From NCBI GenBank assembly GCA_010365205.1, contig JAAFGU010000028.1, positions 1 to 14,311 on the forward strand: 14,311 nt of DNA, written 5' to 3'. The first letter of the stretch is position 1, and every line of letters starts with the position of its first letter. A model generated the notes under the pieces. The model worked only from the letters and a program-made list of their open reading frames with translations, did no database searches and had not been told where the DNA came from. This stretch comes from Aromatoleum sp. (lineage in GTDB: Bacteria > Pseudomonadota > Gammaproteobacteria > Burkholderiales > Casimicrobiaceae). The translations under genes and the position numbers were made by a program. Positions 13,441-14,311 of this stretch are shown here, one piece after another.

Positions 13441-14010
13441 CTAGCGCGTGATCGGCTGCGACGCTCGCGATGCGCGCGCGATCTGCCGACGGAGCGCGGC
13501 ATAGCGCGCTTCTCCGTTCTTGTCGAGCAGGGGGTCGTCGATGTGGCGGATCGCGGCCTCGATCGCTGCCCAGTCGCTGTCGCGCAGCAGCCTTGCGGCC
13601 AGAGGAAGGATCGCCGTTTCTTCCGTTTCCATATGCCTGCGGAAATCCGCGACATAGGCCCTGCCCGACGCCTCGACGTGCTCGCGCGACGCGATCGACC
13701 CGTTGACGATGTCGCCGAGGGCATCCACCAGCGCACCTCCGACTTTCTTGAGGCGCGCGTGCTGCTCGGTCAGTTCGTCGACGATCGGACCGGCGGTGAC
13801 CTCGCGCTCCCTGATCCTGGCAAACGCCAGGTCTTCCTTGGGATGATGCGACACGTCAGGGTAGTGCGTCATGTAGAACATGATGTCCAGCATCAGCTCG
13901 TAGTCGGACGACTCGCCCTTGTGAAAGAGGTCGAGCTGGCGCTCCAGAAGGTCGAGCAGCGTCGCGAAATTAGCGTGCTCCGCGTGCCAGAGGGCGATCG
14001 AGTCGGACAC
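13441..14010 (-). CDS. Hemerythrin-like diiron-domain protein
   Basis: 189-residue all-helical protein of the hemerythrin HHE family. Likely iron ligands occur in order: WHAEH (His9/His12), THYPDVSHHPKED (His49, His55/56, Glu59), EQHARL and FRRHMETEE. Family members bind O2, NO or iron reversibly or serve as iron-storage and repair proteins; which applies here is unknown. I chose the GTG at 14010 (read as MSDSIALWH) because family similarity starts there; it follows the stop of the ferredoxin-like gene by only 10 nt, implying one transcript. Upstream in-frame ATG starts would extend it through the ferredoxin coding region with low-complexity sequence. No signal peptide or membrane helix was seen, so it is cytoplasmic. 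Confidence 0.85.
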   Translation of the reverse strand: MSDSIALWHAEHANFATLLDLLERQLDLFHKGESSDYELMLDIMFYMTHYPDVSHHPKEDLAFARIREREVTAGPIVDELTEQHARLKKVGGALVDALGDIVNGSIASREHVEASGRAYVADFRRHMETEETAILPLAARLLRDSDWAAIEAAIRHIDDPLLDKNGEARYAALRRQIARASRASQPITR

Positions 14011-14020
14011 GGCTGGCTCG

Positions 14021-14311
14021 CTACCGAAAGGGCTCTGCACGCCGAATGAGCTCGGGCAGGTTCGGCTCGTTCGGGTCGCGCGGCTTTCCCGGGTGGATGA
14101 TCGAAACCTGGCAACTTTCGGCCGCTTCGACCAGCTGCGCGTAGGTGCCGGCCGCAATGTCCGCGACATAGGCCTGCTTGTTCTCGTTGTAGGCGAACAT
14201 CTTGTCGTTGATACCGGTGCATTCGTTGCAGGTCGTGCAGCGCGGGGTCTCGATATGCGCTTCGTCGGAAGGCTTGTCGGTGTCCGGCGACTCCGCGGCC
14301 GCGGTCGGCAC
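14021..14311 (-). CDS. [4Fe-4S] ferredoxin-like C-terminal segment (5' end outside window)
   Basis: The frame enters from the right edge and ends at TAG 14023-14021, leaving 96 visible residues. A GTG at the very edge cannot be taken as the start. An Ala/Asp-rich linker is followed by a single-cluster motif: Cys-x2-Cys-x2-Cys (PRCTTCNEC) and a distant Cys in AAESCQVSIIHPGKP, numbered 25, 28, 31 and 67 from the edge. The spacing fits a [4Fe-4S] ferredoxin domain, though the last cysteine is followed by Gln rather than the usual Pro. The linker suggests the end of a larger enzyme, possibly a 2-oxoacid:ferredoxin oxidoreductase-like protein, but this is from memory. The hemerythrin gene follows 10 nt later. 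Confidence 0.72.
   Translation of the reverse strand: MPTAAAESPDTDKPSDEAHIETPRCTTCNECTGINDKMFAYNENKQAYVADIAAGTYAQLVEAAESCQVSIIHPGKPRDPNEPNLPELIRRAEPFR

Noticed and set aside
1..14311. tRNA or rRNA genes, insertion sequences, att sites, phage genes, CRISPR array
   Set aside because: Looked for by eye on both strands; no cloverleaf with TTCGANNC, no transposase motif, no terminal repeats flanking a gene and no regular repeat-spacer pattern were seen.

Overview
The window is GC-rich, densely coded bacterial DNA. The order rluB-scpB-scpA-trpS-M50 peptidase-YciO/Sua5, the CysB-type LysR gene beside it, and the roughly 400-residue form of TrpRS point to a betaproteobacterium. A facultative anaerobe of the Rhodocyclales type (Azoarcus/Thauera-like) is my best guess. 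That placement rests on remembered gene order and protein similarity, not on a search.

Layout. (1) 1-5214, minus strand: a compact housekeeping run transcribed leftwards, consisting of a YciO/Sua5 protein, an M50 site-2-protease-like protein, trpS, scpA, scpB and rluB (C-terminus cut by the window edge). scpB and rluB overlap by about 149 nt. (2) 5215-6241: a short divergent promoter region and a CysB-type regulator. (3) 6242-7455: the decayed tail of a Bcr/CflA-like drug exporter with a visible frameshift, a secreted DUF192 protein, then an AT-richer leader full of inverted repeats and a possible 52-residue small ORF. (4) 7456-8253: a LuxR-family regulator with the acyl-homoserine-lactone-binding residues at canonical spacing but no luxI in the window. 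(5) 8250-8787: the C-terminal remnant of a universal stress protein on the opposite strand and unrecognised sequence. (6) 8788-13395: a respiratory or redox regulatory block, all plus strand. It holds a membrane sensor kinase with two near-duplicate PAS domains, a NarL-type response regulator joined to it by an ATGA overlap, a stand-alone receiver protein, a full FNR (all four cluster cysteines and the E-SR recognition residues), and a membrane-anchored tetraheme cytochrome of the NapC/NirT family. (7) 13441-14311, minus strand: a hemerythrin-like protein immediately downstream of a [4Fe-4S] ferredoxin-like segment that enters from outside the window.

How the parts may work together. The cytochrome gene has a palindromic FNR-type site whose centre lies exactly 32 bp from the centre of a -10-like hexamer. 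That is the geometry of a class II FNR promoter (centre at -41.5), so the FNR encoded just upstream is a natural activator of the quinol-oxidising cytochrome when oxygen is low. The kinase, NarL-type regulator and lone receiver would add a second redox or ligand input. The hemerythrin and ferredoxin genes fit the same oxygen/redox theme, but their link to the block is inferred from position only.

No rRNA, tRNA, CRISPR array, insertion sequence or phage gene was seen. The most unusual things are the structured leader before the luxR-type gene (a perfect 9-bp hairpin that presents a Shine-Dalgarno sequence in its loop and buries the start codon), the CX3CH first heme motif of the tetraheme cytochrome, and the inferred FNR circuit.
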